The notes beneath the pieces are model-generated. The model was given only the letters and a program-made list of their open reading frames with translations, was not told where the DNA came from and did not search any database. Shown here piece by piece: positions 54,817-63,511 of a DNA stretch of 64,000 nucleotides. How positions within the stretch are numbered: the stretch's first letter is position 1; every line of letters starts with the position of its first letter. A program made the translations under genes and the position numbers. The stretch comes from Pseudoduganella rivuli (GTDB taxonomy: Bacteria; Pseudomonadota; Gammaproteobacteria; Burkholderiales; Burkholderiaceae_D), in NCBI RefSeq assembly GCF_009674485.1, contig NZ_WKJJ01000021.1, forward strand, positions 1 through 64,000, written 5' to 3'.

Positions 54817-55104
54817 ACATGGTATAACTCTTAAAGACCGGACTCGCCCTAGCATTTGTTCTAGCGCAAATTGGGTTCTAAGGCAATGCGAACGCGGACG
54901 AATGCGACATGTGTTTCCGGGTTACTGGTTCGAAAGGGTGAGGAGGCAACAGACGCGGTTACAGGGGCAGTTCCGGCAGCATTGGCAGCACGCCGGAATA
55001 CCCCCCATCCCCTGCGGGCAAGCTGAGCGTGGTAGTGATGGGCGATCAGGCCATAGCTGCCGCCAAGCCCTAAAGCTGTCAGAGTTAAAAAATTAAGGAA
55101 CAGA
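54817..55104. other. Non-coding gap with a possible coding remnant
   Basis: One frame across about 54955-55071 reads GSSGSIGSTPEYPPSPAGK and LSVVVMGDQAIAAAKP, ending at a TAA. It has no start codon and no neighbouring continuation, and looks like the tail of a lost gene. Otherwise I see nothing. Confidence 0.35.
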
Positions 55105-57534
55105 ATGCAAGGTACGTTAAACATCAAAGTTCGACCGCTTAAGCTTGCGTTATTGGTGGATCCAGGCAGTGTCTCACAGGTTCGTGACGCAATTCAGCTA
55201 GCATCTAGCCTATGGGGCGGCATGTACTTTCCCATCATTCCTATGTATAAGCGTACGCCTGCGAGTTGGCGCTCCCCCTCTATCAAGACTCCGTTAGCCA
55301 AAGATGTTGTGCAAGGTTACTTAGACGCATTTGATCCAGATATTCTTGTTCAGTTCGCTAACGAAGTGCCAGGCTATCTCATTGAGTCACAGTTAAAGAT
55401 TGTCAAACCCGATTATGTTTGGCCAACAGAACGGAACCAGCCAGCAGAAGATCCTGCTCTAGGTATTGGCGTTTTAGATGTGCTTGGTGATATTTTCAAA
55501 GAGGAGTTTAAATACAAATCGCGTTACCAGCTTAAAATGCTCATTCCTTCGCTTCCAAGGAAGCTCGGACTATTTTGGGCAAGCGTCTACGGCGAATATA
55601 TGCCCCATCTTGTCAAAGCTATAGATAGTCACTTCGGTGAAGCATTAGAGATTGAGCGTCCGCTTGCCTCGCCGGAAGCTTTTGAAGAAATGACGGGGCA
55701 GAACATTCTTTTTCCAAGGCGAATTTCAGCTTGGGCACTTGAAACTCATAATCGTCTTCGCTTCGGAAGAGAGGCTTGTATCTATTTTATGGACGCTTCG
55801 GCTGTTGAAGATGTGGTCGATTACTGGAACCTACGGGCGACTGGACGGAACGTTCTTCCGCTTCCGAAACAATTTCTTAATCAAAATTCGTTTACGACTG
55901 CAGTCTATGATTTCCTCGCGACAGCGAGGCGAGTGTGGCCGCATGATCCAGAAAATTTCGACACAGCATCATTCATCCGTAGTAGAAATACCACGATGGA
56001 AGAGATGAGCGCGTTTACGAAAACGCTCAACTTCGGTGTTAGCCAGTCGCCTGATGTGCGGAGTTGTCACTTCGTACTTCAGCATTGGTATCCTAGAATT
56101 TGGGACGAGTGGGCGCGAAGCAAGGACGGTGGCGTTACTGATCATTATGGTGTTGGTAGTGAGACGATCGATCTGACTAGTACGTCAAATCTAAATATAC
56201 GGCACAGGCCCCTGATTCCTAAATTTGGAAAGTCGCTTTTATATCGTAGTAACGGGATATGTGTTAACGAGTTTGACTTACGCATCTATGGTGCTGATGA
56301 ATACTTGGCGGAAGTTTATCCAAAGGCAAAAGGAAATAAATTAATTAATGCAATCTCGTCGATTGCTGACTTGCGTGGCGATTCGCGTATTGGTCGTCAT
56401 GGCTTGGTAAAGGTTGTCAGTGATTCGATGAGTGTACCCTTGGAAATATTGGCAGCGGAGACAATATTTTTCGCGTGGTTGAGTGATCACGGTTGGACCG
56501 CTGAGTTATCGTCGCCGGGGATTCTTGCTAAGCAAATTTACAAAAGATTGAGCGGCGTTCCTTTATTCTTGGCTAACAGGTCGATTTTGAGTTTACTAGA
56601 ACACATGAATGGTGGCTCTGTTAATAGAAATGGAACTCCTACTTCTGGCGGTAAACTTGGCGCAGAGCGTGAGTTGTCTGTCGGTGAGGTAAAGAGTCGA
56701 CTAAACGGTTCAAAGGGTGTGTCGTTTCCTTACGATAATTTTGTTGAACGCGGCGTATTTAAACTTGGCTGGAAGACAAAGTGCCCACATTGCCAACGCA
56801 GCAGTTGGTTTGATTTGTCATCACTTCGCGAGACACTTGAGTGTCCCAAGTGTCTGACCTCATTTGCAGCAGCTGGAAATATTGAGCAATCCGGCAATGG
56901 TTGGTATTACAGAACAGCAGGGCCGTTTAGTGTGCCTAACTACGCTGATGGAGCTTTTTCCGTTCTACTCACTCTGGATGCCCTGAGTAGTCGCATGTTC
57001 AGCTTCATGAGCAGCACAGCTGTCCCAAGCTTTATTGCATGTTCGCCTGGAAAACCAGATTTGGAAGCGGACTTGGCAATGTTTTGGAGGACATCATCTT
57101 ATGGAGAGCAAAAGGAAGGATTACTATTCGGTGAGTGTAAGACTTATGGGTCATTTGAGACAAAGGACTTTAAAAGAATGCAATACCTTGGAAGCTCGTT
57201 TCCGGGCAGCATATTGGTTTTCAGCACTTTAAGAACGTCGTTAAGTAAGAAAGAAATTACAGCCCTTATTAAGCTTGCAAAGGCTGGTCGCAAACATTGG
57301 AAAAATGACCGTCCTCTTAACCCAATCCTCATTTTGACAGGCAATGAGCTTTTGAACTCAGCCCGTCCGCCATACTGCTGGGATGAATCTGTTAGAGAGC
57401 GATTATCGAACATTCATGATCTTTACACGCTTAGTGATGCTACACAGCAGATATATCTAAACCTCCCTTCGTGGGCTGACGACTGGATTGAGACTCGGAA
57501 GAAGAGTCATAGTCGTTCAACCAAAATTATATAA
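55105..57534 (+). CDS. Large predicted nuclease-like protein with zinc ribbon (possible defence protein)
   Basis: An 809-residue protein that stands alone. Near the N-terminus is a conserved-looking block, QLASSLWGGMYFPIIPMYKR (about residues 30-50). Residues 560-583 hold a zinc ribbon (CPHC ... CPKC). The C-terminal domain has Asp652/Asp656 in GKPDLEADLAMFW and Glu677-x-Lys679 in LLFGECKTYG, the D..ExK order of PD-(D/E)xK nucleases, followed by SILVFSTLRTSL. I know of no named system with this layout. Low G+C and an island setting fit a mobile anti-phage or anti-plasmid gene; that role is inference. Confidence 0.72.
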   Translation: MQGTLNIKVRPLKLALLVDPGSVSQVRDAIQLASSLWGGMYFPIIPMYKRTPASWRSPSIKTPLAKDVVQGYLDAFDPDILVQFANEVPGYLIESQLKIVKPDYVWPTERNQPAEDPALGIGVLDVLGDIFKEEFKYKSRYQLKMLIPSLPRKLGLFWASVYGEYMPHLVKAIDSHFGEALEIERPLASPEAFEEMTGQNILFPRRISAWALETHNRLRFGREACIYFMDASAVEDVVDYWNLRATGRNVLPLPKQFLNQNSFTTAVYDFLATARRVWPHDPENFDTASFIRSRNTTMEEMSAFTKTLNFGVSQSPDVRSCHFVLQHWYPRIWDEWARSKDGGVTDHYGVGSETIDLTSTSNLNIRHRPLIPKFGKSLLYRSNGICVNEFDLRIYGADEYLAEVYPKAKGNKLINAISSIADLRGDSRIGRHGLVKVVSDSMSVPLEILAAETIFFAWLSDHGWTAELSSPGILAKQIYKRLSGVPLFLANRSILSLLEHMNGGSVNRNGTPTSGGKLGAERELSVGEVKSRLNGSKGVSFPYDNFVERGVFKLGWKTKCPHCQRSSWFDLSSLRETLECPKCLTSFAAAGNIEQSGNGWYYRTAGPFSVPNYADGAFSVLLTLDALSSRMFSFMSSTAVPSFIACSPGKPDLEADLAMFWRTSSYGEQKEGLLFGECKTYGSFETKDFKRMQYLGSSFPGSILVFSTLRTSLSKKEITALIKLAKAGRKHWKNDRPLNPILILTGNELLNSARPPYCWDESVRERLSNIHDLYTLSDATQQIYLNLPSWADDWIETRKKSHSRSTKII

Positions 57535-58076
57535 ATATGTTCGCTTTCAGTCTCCTGACATTGGTTGCAGGGGGCTAAGCACAGGAGAGGTCGAGCAAAG
57601 TGCCAAGTTTGGATTGCAGCATGGTCAGAGGCCTATTTGCAGTTTCGGCGACCAGTCAATTTGTTGGCGGGATGGCAAAGCGCCGGAACTAACCTTGTCA
57701 CTTAGAGGGTAAAGACGAGCCCATTCTCTTTATGGAGCTCCGGAGATTTGCTTAGCCGATACTTTCTCATTAAACCATATAATCCATATTGAAATCCCTA
57801 TCACGCTATAACATATTTGAAAAACTCGATCACAACTCTCCGACTCCATCTAATTTTTCCCGATATATTGCGATATAAAAACCAAATCGAGCAGCAGCAA
57901 CTTGATAAATGAAACCACCTAAATTCAACTACAATCCAATAAAAATAATACCAAGAAGTTTGCTAAAATCGCAATAAAAATTAAATAAATCTCATAAAAA
58001 TTATTATTGCATTAATTGATAAAAAATATATTTAAATATTATATTTATTGCAATATTTAAGAGAGCAAGGAAAAAT
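57535..58076. other. AT-rich intergenic region upstream of the RelA/SpoT-domain gene
   Basis: The first 180 bases are open in one frame (58 codons to the TAA near 57710) but lack a start of their own. From 57760 the DNA is very AT-rich with runs such as AAAAATTATTATT, and a promoter for the downstream gene is likely in 57950-58060. AAGGAAAAAT precedes its ATG. Confidence 0.5.
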
Positions 58077-59195
58077 ATGACCACGGGAAATCATAGTAAC
58101 CAACAAAAATTCGACTTCCTTCAGCATGAACAGAGTACGATAACTTCTTATTTAAAAGTCTATAATTTCTGGTCTGAACTAACCATTGCAAATAAACGCA
58201 TAATAGAAGAATCTATAAAAAAACGCTCTATCCAAATACATTCAGTAGAAGGGCGAGCAAAATCTCCAACAAGTTTGGCCAAAAAAGCGATAACTCCATC
58301 AGATCACGACCCATCAAAACCTAAATACCTCCAACCGCTCAAGGAAATAACAGACCTTTCCGCAGTACGAATAATTACTTTTTTCCCAAAAACCATTGAA
58401 CTTATTGACGCCCTTCTTAAAGAAGAGTTCGAGATACTTGAGTTTTCAGATAAAAGTAAGAACTTGCTGGAAGACGAAAAATTTGGCTATCAAAGTGTAC
58501 ACTACCTAGTAAAATTAAACTCGACTCGATCAGGGTTGTCGGAGTATGAGCGATTTTCAGGAGCTATAACAGAGATTCAGGTAAGAACAATACTTCAACA
58601 TGCTTGGGCAGAGATTGAGCATGATATTCAATATAAGTCATCCACCACAATACCGACTGATATTCGAAGGCGATTTATGGCTCTTGCAGGGCTACTTGAA
58701 ATAGCTGACCGAGAATTCCAAGCCATACAAGATGATGACCAAGAACTGACCATTAGGGCCGAGTCACTTGTAAACACTGGAAAACTTAGTGAGGTTGAAA
58801 TAACTCCAAGTGCTTTAAAGACATATTTAAATAGAAAATTAGGGGCAGACGGGCGCATGTCTGATTTTTCATATGACTGGACAGTACGTCTCTTAAAGAA
58901 ACTTGGATTTAAAAATTTTCAACAGATAGAAAATTGCATAAGCGGATATGATGCAGACCAGATTTCTAGAATATTAGAAGGGAAGCGACAAGGGCAGTTG
59001 ACAAGATTTGAATATTTACTTCTCACCGCCATGGGAGAACGATATATTGAACGCCATCACTTTGCAGGGCAAAATTGGTACGGCAAGCTTCCTAGGAAGC
59101 AATTAAAGATGCTTGAAGATGCAAGTATAAAAATTGGAAATTTCGATCCATTGTCAATAGAGGAAGAAATTAATACCCCACTAAATCCCGGATAA
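58077..59195 (+). CDS. RelA/SpoT-domain protein (possible toxSAS-type effector)
   Basis: A 372-residue protein. The synthetase fold is seen as VEGRAKSPTSLAKKA (residues 58-71), DLSAVRIITFF (93-103), YQSVHYLVK (138-146), EIQVRTILQHAWAEIEHDIQ (166-185). No HD hydrolase or TGS/ACT domain is present. The C-terminal 150 residues (ITPSALKTYLNRKLGADGRM, then ENCISGYDADQISRILEGKR) are novel to me. Small single-domain synthetases include toxins that modify tRNA or nucleotides. The DNA is strikingly AT-rich for this genome, a strong sign of transfer. Confidence 0.8.
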   Translation: MTTGNHSNQQKFDFLQHEQSTITSYLKVYNFWSELTIANKRIIEESIKKRSIQIHSVEGRAKSPTSLAKKAITPSDHDPSKPKYLQPLKEITDLSAVRIITFFPKTIELIDALLKEEFEILEFSDKSKNLLEDEKFGYQSVHYLVKLNSTRSGLSEYERFSGAITEIQVRTILQHAWAEIEHDIQYKSSTTIPTDIRRRFMALAGLLEIADREFQAIQDDDQELTIRAESLVNTGKLSEVEITPSALKTYLNRKLGADGRMSDFSYDWTVRLLKKLGFKNFQQIENCISGYDADQISRILEGKRQGQLTRFEYLLLTAMGERYIERHHFAGQNWYGKLPRKQLKMLEDASIKIGNFDPLSIEEEINTPLNPG

Positions 59196-59333
59196 GCTTC
59201 CACTCAAACAACAATTTTAGATGAAACACTTCGTAATAAGAGGGAACGGCACACTGGCTCATTAACACTATCCCTGCCTATGTGCCTCAGGAATCTTCTC
59301 CGCAGGAACGAATTGTGCGACACGCCCCTCATT

Positions 59334-59462
59334 CCCGCATACGCAAAATACCGTAGCTACGGAATCCTGCCCCCTCCCCGTTATAGCCTCCGCCCGGTTC
59401 GGTCTTCATTCAACAGCTTCAGCACAAACTTGCCTCTGCGACGACGCTACCGCATTGCGGAT
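59334..59462 (-). pseudogene. Decayed 3' end of a phospholipase D-like gene
   Basis: This segment is homologous to the last 125 bases of the intact phospholipase D-like gene (61806-63485) in the same orientation. Both contain GGTCTTCATTCAAC and GCAAAATACC at matching spacing. Read leftward, FV-x-K-x-LNEDRT and RYFAYAG survive, but frameshifts and stops interrupt them. It overlaps the last codons of the GH42 gene. It is a duplication remnant that also marks the chromosome/island boundary. Confidence 0.78.
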
Positions 59463-61627
59463 CGATCATTATGAACATAATGTGGACGCATTGCACATTC
59501 ATCGGCATCGGGTCGCGTCGCACTGGCCCATGCCCTATTCCCATCCTCCAGCACCACCACACCCCACGGCCCCAACCCAACCCCAGCCCCCGCCGCAATC
59601 CCCCGCCCCGTCAACAAATCCACCCCCGCCCCAAACGGATTCCGCGCCGTCACCGCCTCCGCCGAATAATTGAACAGGTAATGCACCGCCCGTCCGTTGT
59701 TCAATACCCCGCTGCGCACCACCAGCGGATACCGCAACGTCTGCTGCGGCCCCCACAGCCCGGCTCGTTTCACCGTCTCTTCGAGGATTTTCCCCGCCAG
59801 CGCATCGGTCGGCATGAACCCGACATACGTCACCTCCCCCGCCCCATACGCATTGCGCGTTACCGCCGCATACTTGCCCCACACCGGATGCTGGTAGCGC
59901 GCCACCACCTGCGCCGTGGTCGGCGTCAGCAATTCCATCCACCAGCGCGCCTGGTTCGCGTCCTTGCCCACCTTGTACGGATCGCCCGCCAGCGCCACGT
60001 GGTCCGGGTTGGTGAATTGCGTGTAGCGCACGCCGGCCGCTTCGCTGATGCCGCCCGGCTGCGTGGCATAGCGCACCTTCACGTTTTCGTCCGAGAAGCC
60101 GCTCTTGAACGTGTAGAGCACATGGCCGCCGGCTTTGGCAAACGCGTTCAGCTTCGCGATTTCCGCGTCCGACGCGGCGTACAGCGCGGGCACGACGATC
60201 AGCTTGTAGCGCGACAAGTCTTCCGTGCCGGGATGGACGAAATCGGCTTCCACGTTCATGCGGTACAGCGCGTCGTATAAAGGGCGCAGCACGTCGTTGT
60301 AGCCGGCGTTGCCGGCCGGTTTGAACGCGTTGTAGCCGGTCAGCGCGCGGTTGCTGACATAGAACGCGACCCGGTTCTGCTTGTGCAAATCCACCAGCTT
60401 CGGTCCCAGTTGCCGCAGTTCTGCGCCGATCTGCTTCGCTTCCTCATAGGTGGGATTGGACTGGTAATCCTGCGCCAGCAAACCGCGCCAGTAGGTTTCA
60501 ATGGCGTTGGCCGTGGTGCCCCAGTGCCAGTACTCGACCGTGTTGGCGCCCGACGCGATATGGCTGTACGCCTGCAGGCGCAACTGGCCCGGGTACGGCG
60601 TCCAGTGCGGGAAGCCCATGGCTTGCGTCTCGAGCAGCAGGTAATTGCGGTTGCCTTTCATCGAGCGGGTCAGGTCGCCGCCGAACGCGATTTCCGCGCC
60701 GGTCAGCTTGTCCTGGCCGGGATGGTAAATGTCGACGCCGGCGATATCGAGCTTGGCGGCGGCGGCAAAGTGGTCGACCACCGGCTGCACGCCGTAGGAC
60801 GCGTCTTTCCAGTCCAGGTCGAAATTCTGTGTGACGAATTGCCCCTGGCGCGCATGCTTGCGTACCAGGTCCGCCTGCCAGCCGAGGAAGTCCGTCACCA
60901 GTTCGCGCTGGAATTCCGCGAAAGCGGACGACAGGCTGGCGTTGATGGAACCGTTCACGGACGGGAAATCTTCCCAGCGGTTGATGCGGTTGCTCCAGTA
61001 ATTCAGGCCGAACGCGTGGTTCAGCTGGTCCAGGTCGGGGAAGCGCTTGTGCAGCCATTGCTGGAACGCGGCCTGCACGTTCGGGCCGCTGGTGTCGTAG
61101 GCCTTGGTTTCATTGTCGAGCTGGTAGCCGATCACGGCCGGGTGATCCTTGACGTGGTCGACCAGCGCCACGATCACCCGCTCGGCGGCTTTGCGGTATT
61201 CGGGATTGGTGATGTCCATGTTCTGGCGCGGCCCATACGGGGCCTTGCCGTTCGGGCGCTCCACCAGCACGTCCGGATGCGCGCGCGCCAGCCAGGTCGG
61301 GATCGCATAGGTGGGCGTGCCGACAATGACCTTGATGCCGGCCTTGTGCATCGCGGCCAGCATGCGGTCCACGTGCGTGAAATCGAACACGCCTTCCTGC
61401 CGCTCCAGCGTACCCCACGTGGATTCCGCGATCCGCACCACGGTGATGTTCGCGGCCTGCATCATGGCCACGTCCTGCTCCAGGCGGTCCACCGGCGAGT
61501 ATTCGTCGTAATACGCGGCGCCGAACAGGATGGTGTTGGGCAGCTGGGCGGTGGCGCACGTGGTGGACGTGCTGAGCGCGGCGGCCAGGATGGCGGCGGC
61601 GAAAGCCGGTAAGCGGCGTGGGGTCAT
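59447..61627 (-). CDS. Exported GH42-type beta-galactosidase
   Basis: A 726-residue glycoside hydrolase with a signal peptide (MTPRRLPAFAAAILAAALST and on). The A domain reads LFGAAYYDEYSP and VRIAESTWGTLERQEG. The acid/base is Glu173 in YQLDNETKAYD and the nucleophile Glu333 in LLLETQAMGFPHW. B and C domains follow, with the trimerisation domain near TEDLSRYKLIVVPALYAASD. The last 20 residues (after WGVVVLEDG) run into the duplicated DNA at 59462 and are probably not native. The product would cleave beta-galactosides outside the cytoplasm. Confidence 0.88.
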   Translation of the reverse strand: MTPRRLPAFAAAILAAALSTSTTCATAQLPNTILFGAAYYDEYSPVDRLEQDVAMMQAANITVVRIAESTWGTLERQEGVFDFTHVDRMLAAMHKAGIKVIVGTPTYAIPTWLARAHPDVLVERPNGKAPYGPRQNMDITNPEYRKAAERVIVALVDHVKDHPAVIGYQLDNETKAYDTSGPNVQAAFQQWLHKRFPDLDQLNHAFGLNYWSNRINRWEDFPSVNGSINASLSSAFAEFQRELVTDFLGWQADLVRKHARQGQFVTQNFDLDWKDASYGVQPVVDHFAAAAKLDIAGVDIYHPGQDKLTGAEIAFGGDLTRSMKGNRNYLLLETQAMGFPHWTPYPGQLRLQAYSHIASGANTVEYWHWGTTANAIETYWRGLLAQDYQSNPTYEEAKQIGAELRQLGPKLVDLHKQNRVAFYVSNRALTGYNAFKPAGNAGYNDVLRPLYDALYRMNVEADFVHPGTEDLSRYKLIVVPALYAASDAEIAKLNAFAKAGGHVLYTFKSGFSDENVKVRYATQPGGISEAAGVRYTQFTNPDHVALAGDPYKVGKDANQARWWMELLTPTTAQVVARYQHPVWGKYAAVTRNAYGAGEVTYVGFMPTDALAGKILEETVKRAGLWGPQQTLRYPLVVRSGVLNNGRAVHYLFNYSAEAVTARNPFGAGVDLLTGRGIAAGAGVGLGPWGVVVLEDGNRAWASATRPDADECAMRPHYVHNDRSAMR

Positions 61628-61635
61628 GCGGTCTC

Positions 61636-61672
61636 CTGTTATCGAAAGATATTGATGGTTATCGATAACAAT
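61636..61672. promoter_or_regulatory. LacI-type operator upstream of the GH42 gene
   Basis: A perfect 12-bp palindrome, GTTATCGATAAC (61658-61669), plus a related half site TGTTATCGA (61637-61645), lies 10-42 bases before the ATG. Such central-CG palindromes are typical of LacI-family repressors. No LacI gene is in the window. ATTCTA (61671-61676), TAGAAT on the gene strand, is a possible -10 box. Confidence 0.6.
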
Positions 61673-61708
61673 TCTACCGCAACTAAATTCAGCAAGCCCA
61701 ATTTGCGT

Positions 61709-61789
61709 CGTCATCCCCGCGAACGCGGGGATCCATACTGAGGCTATCCTGTCGGCGCTCTATGGATTCCCGCCTGCGCGGGAATGACG
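61709..61789. repeat. MITE-like repeat with CGTCATYCCCGC ends
   Basis: The left arm CGTCATCCCCGCGAACGCGG and the right arm reading CCGCCTGCGCGGGAATGACG form inverted repeats around about 25 bases. This matches the CGTCATTCCCGC-type short repeats scattered in many beta- and gammaproteobacteria. It sits in the gap between the GH42 and phospholipase D-like genes. Confidence 0.72.
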
Positions 61790-61805
61790 AATCTGCCACT
61801 GACCA

Positions 61806-63485
61806 TTACTCACCCGCATGCGCAAAATACCGCCGCTGCCGGCTCCTGAACCCCTCCCCGTAATAGTCCCCCGCCCAGGTGCGGTCTTCATTCAACGGCT
61901 TCGGCACGAATGGCTGTCCCTGCGTCGACGCCACCGCGTCCCGGAACGCATAGTGCGTGTACGAGCGCATGAACTCGCCCAGGTAAATATCCGCGACCTC
62001 GTCATCGCCCGCGATCACCACCATATTTTCATCGTTCTTCTTGCTGGACGCATCGCTGAAATTGGCCGAACCCGTGATCACCACCGGTGTCGCGCCCAGC
62101 GGGTCGATCAGCATGAACTTGGTGTGCACGAACTGCACGTGCGACGCCATCGGGTTGCGCCGCTCCAGCAGGAACTGGTCGAGCGCGTTGCCGCGCAGGT
62201 AGGCGCCCACCGCCACGCGGGCCGCTTCGGTGGCGCGGATATCCCTGACGGTTTGCGTCAGCGCCGCCACCTGCGCCTTGGTGCCCTTGATGCCATCCAT
62301 CAGCACGTAGCGCAGGCCGGGCGACTCTTCCTGCAGCGCGGCGCCGAGGGCGTCATCGATGGAAAAAGCCAGCGTGACAAACACCGCGTCGGCATCGGCG
62401 ATGCCGCCGATATAACGGTCCAGCGCCTCGCGGCTGGCGCGCGGGCTGAACACCGATGCGCAGTTGCCGGGCGGCGTGTCATCCCAGGTGGCCGGCAGCG
62501 GATTGGCGTCCGCGATTTCTTCCCGCAATTGCGTCGCGGCGGGATCGTCCGCCAACAGTCTCCAGTAGTCGAGAAAGGCCGCCGCCACCGCCGGTTGCCA
62601 GATTTCGTGGCCGGTATTGAGCTGGCCAAAGAAGCCGTTTTCCGACCAGTTGGTGGAACCCGTCCACACGGCGGCGGGGCTGCCCGCGCGCGACAGCACG
62701 ATGAACTTGTTGTGCGAGATATAGCTGGGGTTACTGGTGCGCGCAAACGCCCCCGCCAGCAAGCCCGCCCCGCCCAGCATGTCGATGTTGTCGTTGCGCG
62801 GGAAGGGTTCTTCGTCGCCTCTGCCGTTTTCCTTGGCGTCGTAGACGATGTCCACCGCCACGCCGCGCTGGCGCGCCTCGGCCAGCGCCGTCAGCACCCT
62901 GGCGTAGCGCGCTTCGTAGATCGCGACGTGGAGCGCATCGCCGGCCCGCGCGTCGCCGATAAAGGCCAGCAGCGATTCCAGCAAGCCGCGGCTGAGCCAG
63001 TCGAACGCCGCGTGGTTCGGCACGTCTTCCGGCGCCTTGTTCTTGAAGCGGCGCGCATATTCCTGCGCGGCGATGGCGCCGCGGTTGAAGTGGACCCGGT
63101 GGCCGCTGTTGGTTTTCGCGATGGTGTCGACATCCAGCGTCACGTCGGCCAGCTCGCTCAGCGCGGCCGGCGTGCCGCCCAGCGCCACCACGCGGTACGT
63201 GTAGCGCTGGCCGGGATTGACGGTGTAGTCGGCCCACAGAAAGGCCTGCACCGGGTGCTGGCGCGTCGACACCCGTTCGCCCGTTGCCGTGCCGGGGTCG
63301 GTGGACTGGTAGCGCTTTTGCGCTTCCACCCATTGCGCCCGGCCGGTACGGTGGTCGGTGCGGTGCAGGGCGAATCCCTGCAACTCGTCCGCCCGTTCTT
63401 CCGGCCAGTCGAAGCCGAACACCACCACGTGGCTGCCCGGAATGGCATGCACGTGCAGGCCACTGCTGTTCTGTTTCACTCGCAT
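61806..63485 (-). CDS. Phospholipase D-like protein
   Basis: A 559-residue protein with two HKD-type motifs: SHNKFIVLSRAGSPAAVWTG (HxK, then GSTNWSENG) and VHTKFMLIDPLGATPVVITG (HxK, then GSANFSDASSKKNDEN). The N-terminal 130 residues form a beta-rich domain (GFDWPEERADELQGFALHR). No signal peptide is visible. PLD-fold proteins include phosphodiesterases and nucleases; the substrate is open. GGAGG lies five bases before the ATG. It is 26 bases after the DUF2278 gene on the same strand. Confidence 0.85.
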   Translation of the reverse strand: MRVKQNSSGLHVHAIPGSHVVVFGFDWPEERADELQGFALHRTDHRTGRAQWVEAQKRYQSTDPGTATGERVSTRQHPVQAFLWADYTVNPGQRYTYRVVALGGTPAALSELADVTLDVDTIAKTNSGHRVHFNRGAIAAQEYARRFKNKAPEDVPNHAAFDWLSRGLLESLLAFIGDARAGDALHVAIYEARYARVLTALAEARQRGVAVDIVYDAKENGRGDEEPFPRNDNIDMLGGAGLLAGAFARTSNPSYISHNKFIVLSRAGSPAAVWTGSTNWSENGFFGQLNTGHEIWQPAVAAAFLDYWRLLADDPAATQLREEIADANPLPATWDDTPPGNCASVFSPRASREALDRYIGGIADADAVFVTLAFSIDDALGAALQEESPGLRYVLMDGIKGTKAQVAALTQTVRDIRATEAARVAVGAYLRGNALDQFLLERRNPMASHVQFVHTKFMLIDPLGATPVVITGSANFSDASSKKNDENMVVIAGDDEVADIYLGEFMRSYTHYAFRDAVASTQGQPFVPKPLNEDRTWAGDYYGEGFRSRQRRYFAHAGE

Positions 63486-63511
63486 GCCATCCTCCGCTTG
63501 GTCAGTTCTTC

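Noticed and set aside
57488..57712. A 74-codon frame overlapping and following the large nuclease-like gene
   Set aside because: It begins inside the upstream gene, has no own start signal, and matches no known domain; at most a gene remnant.
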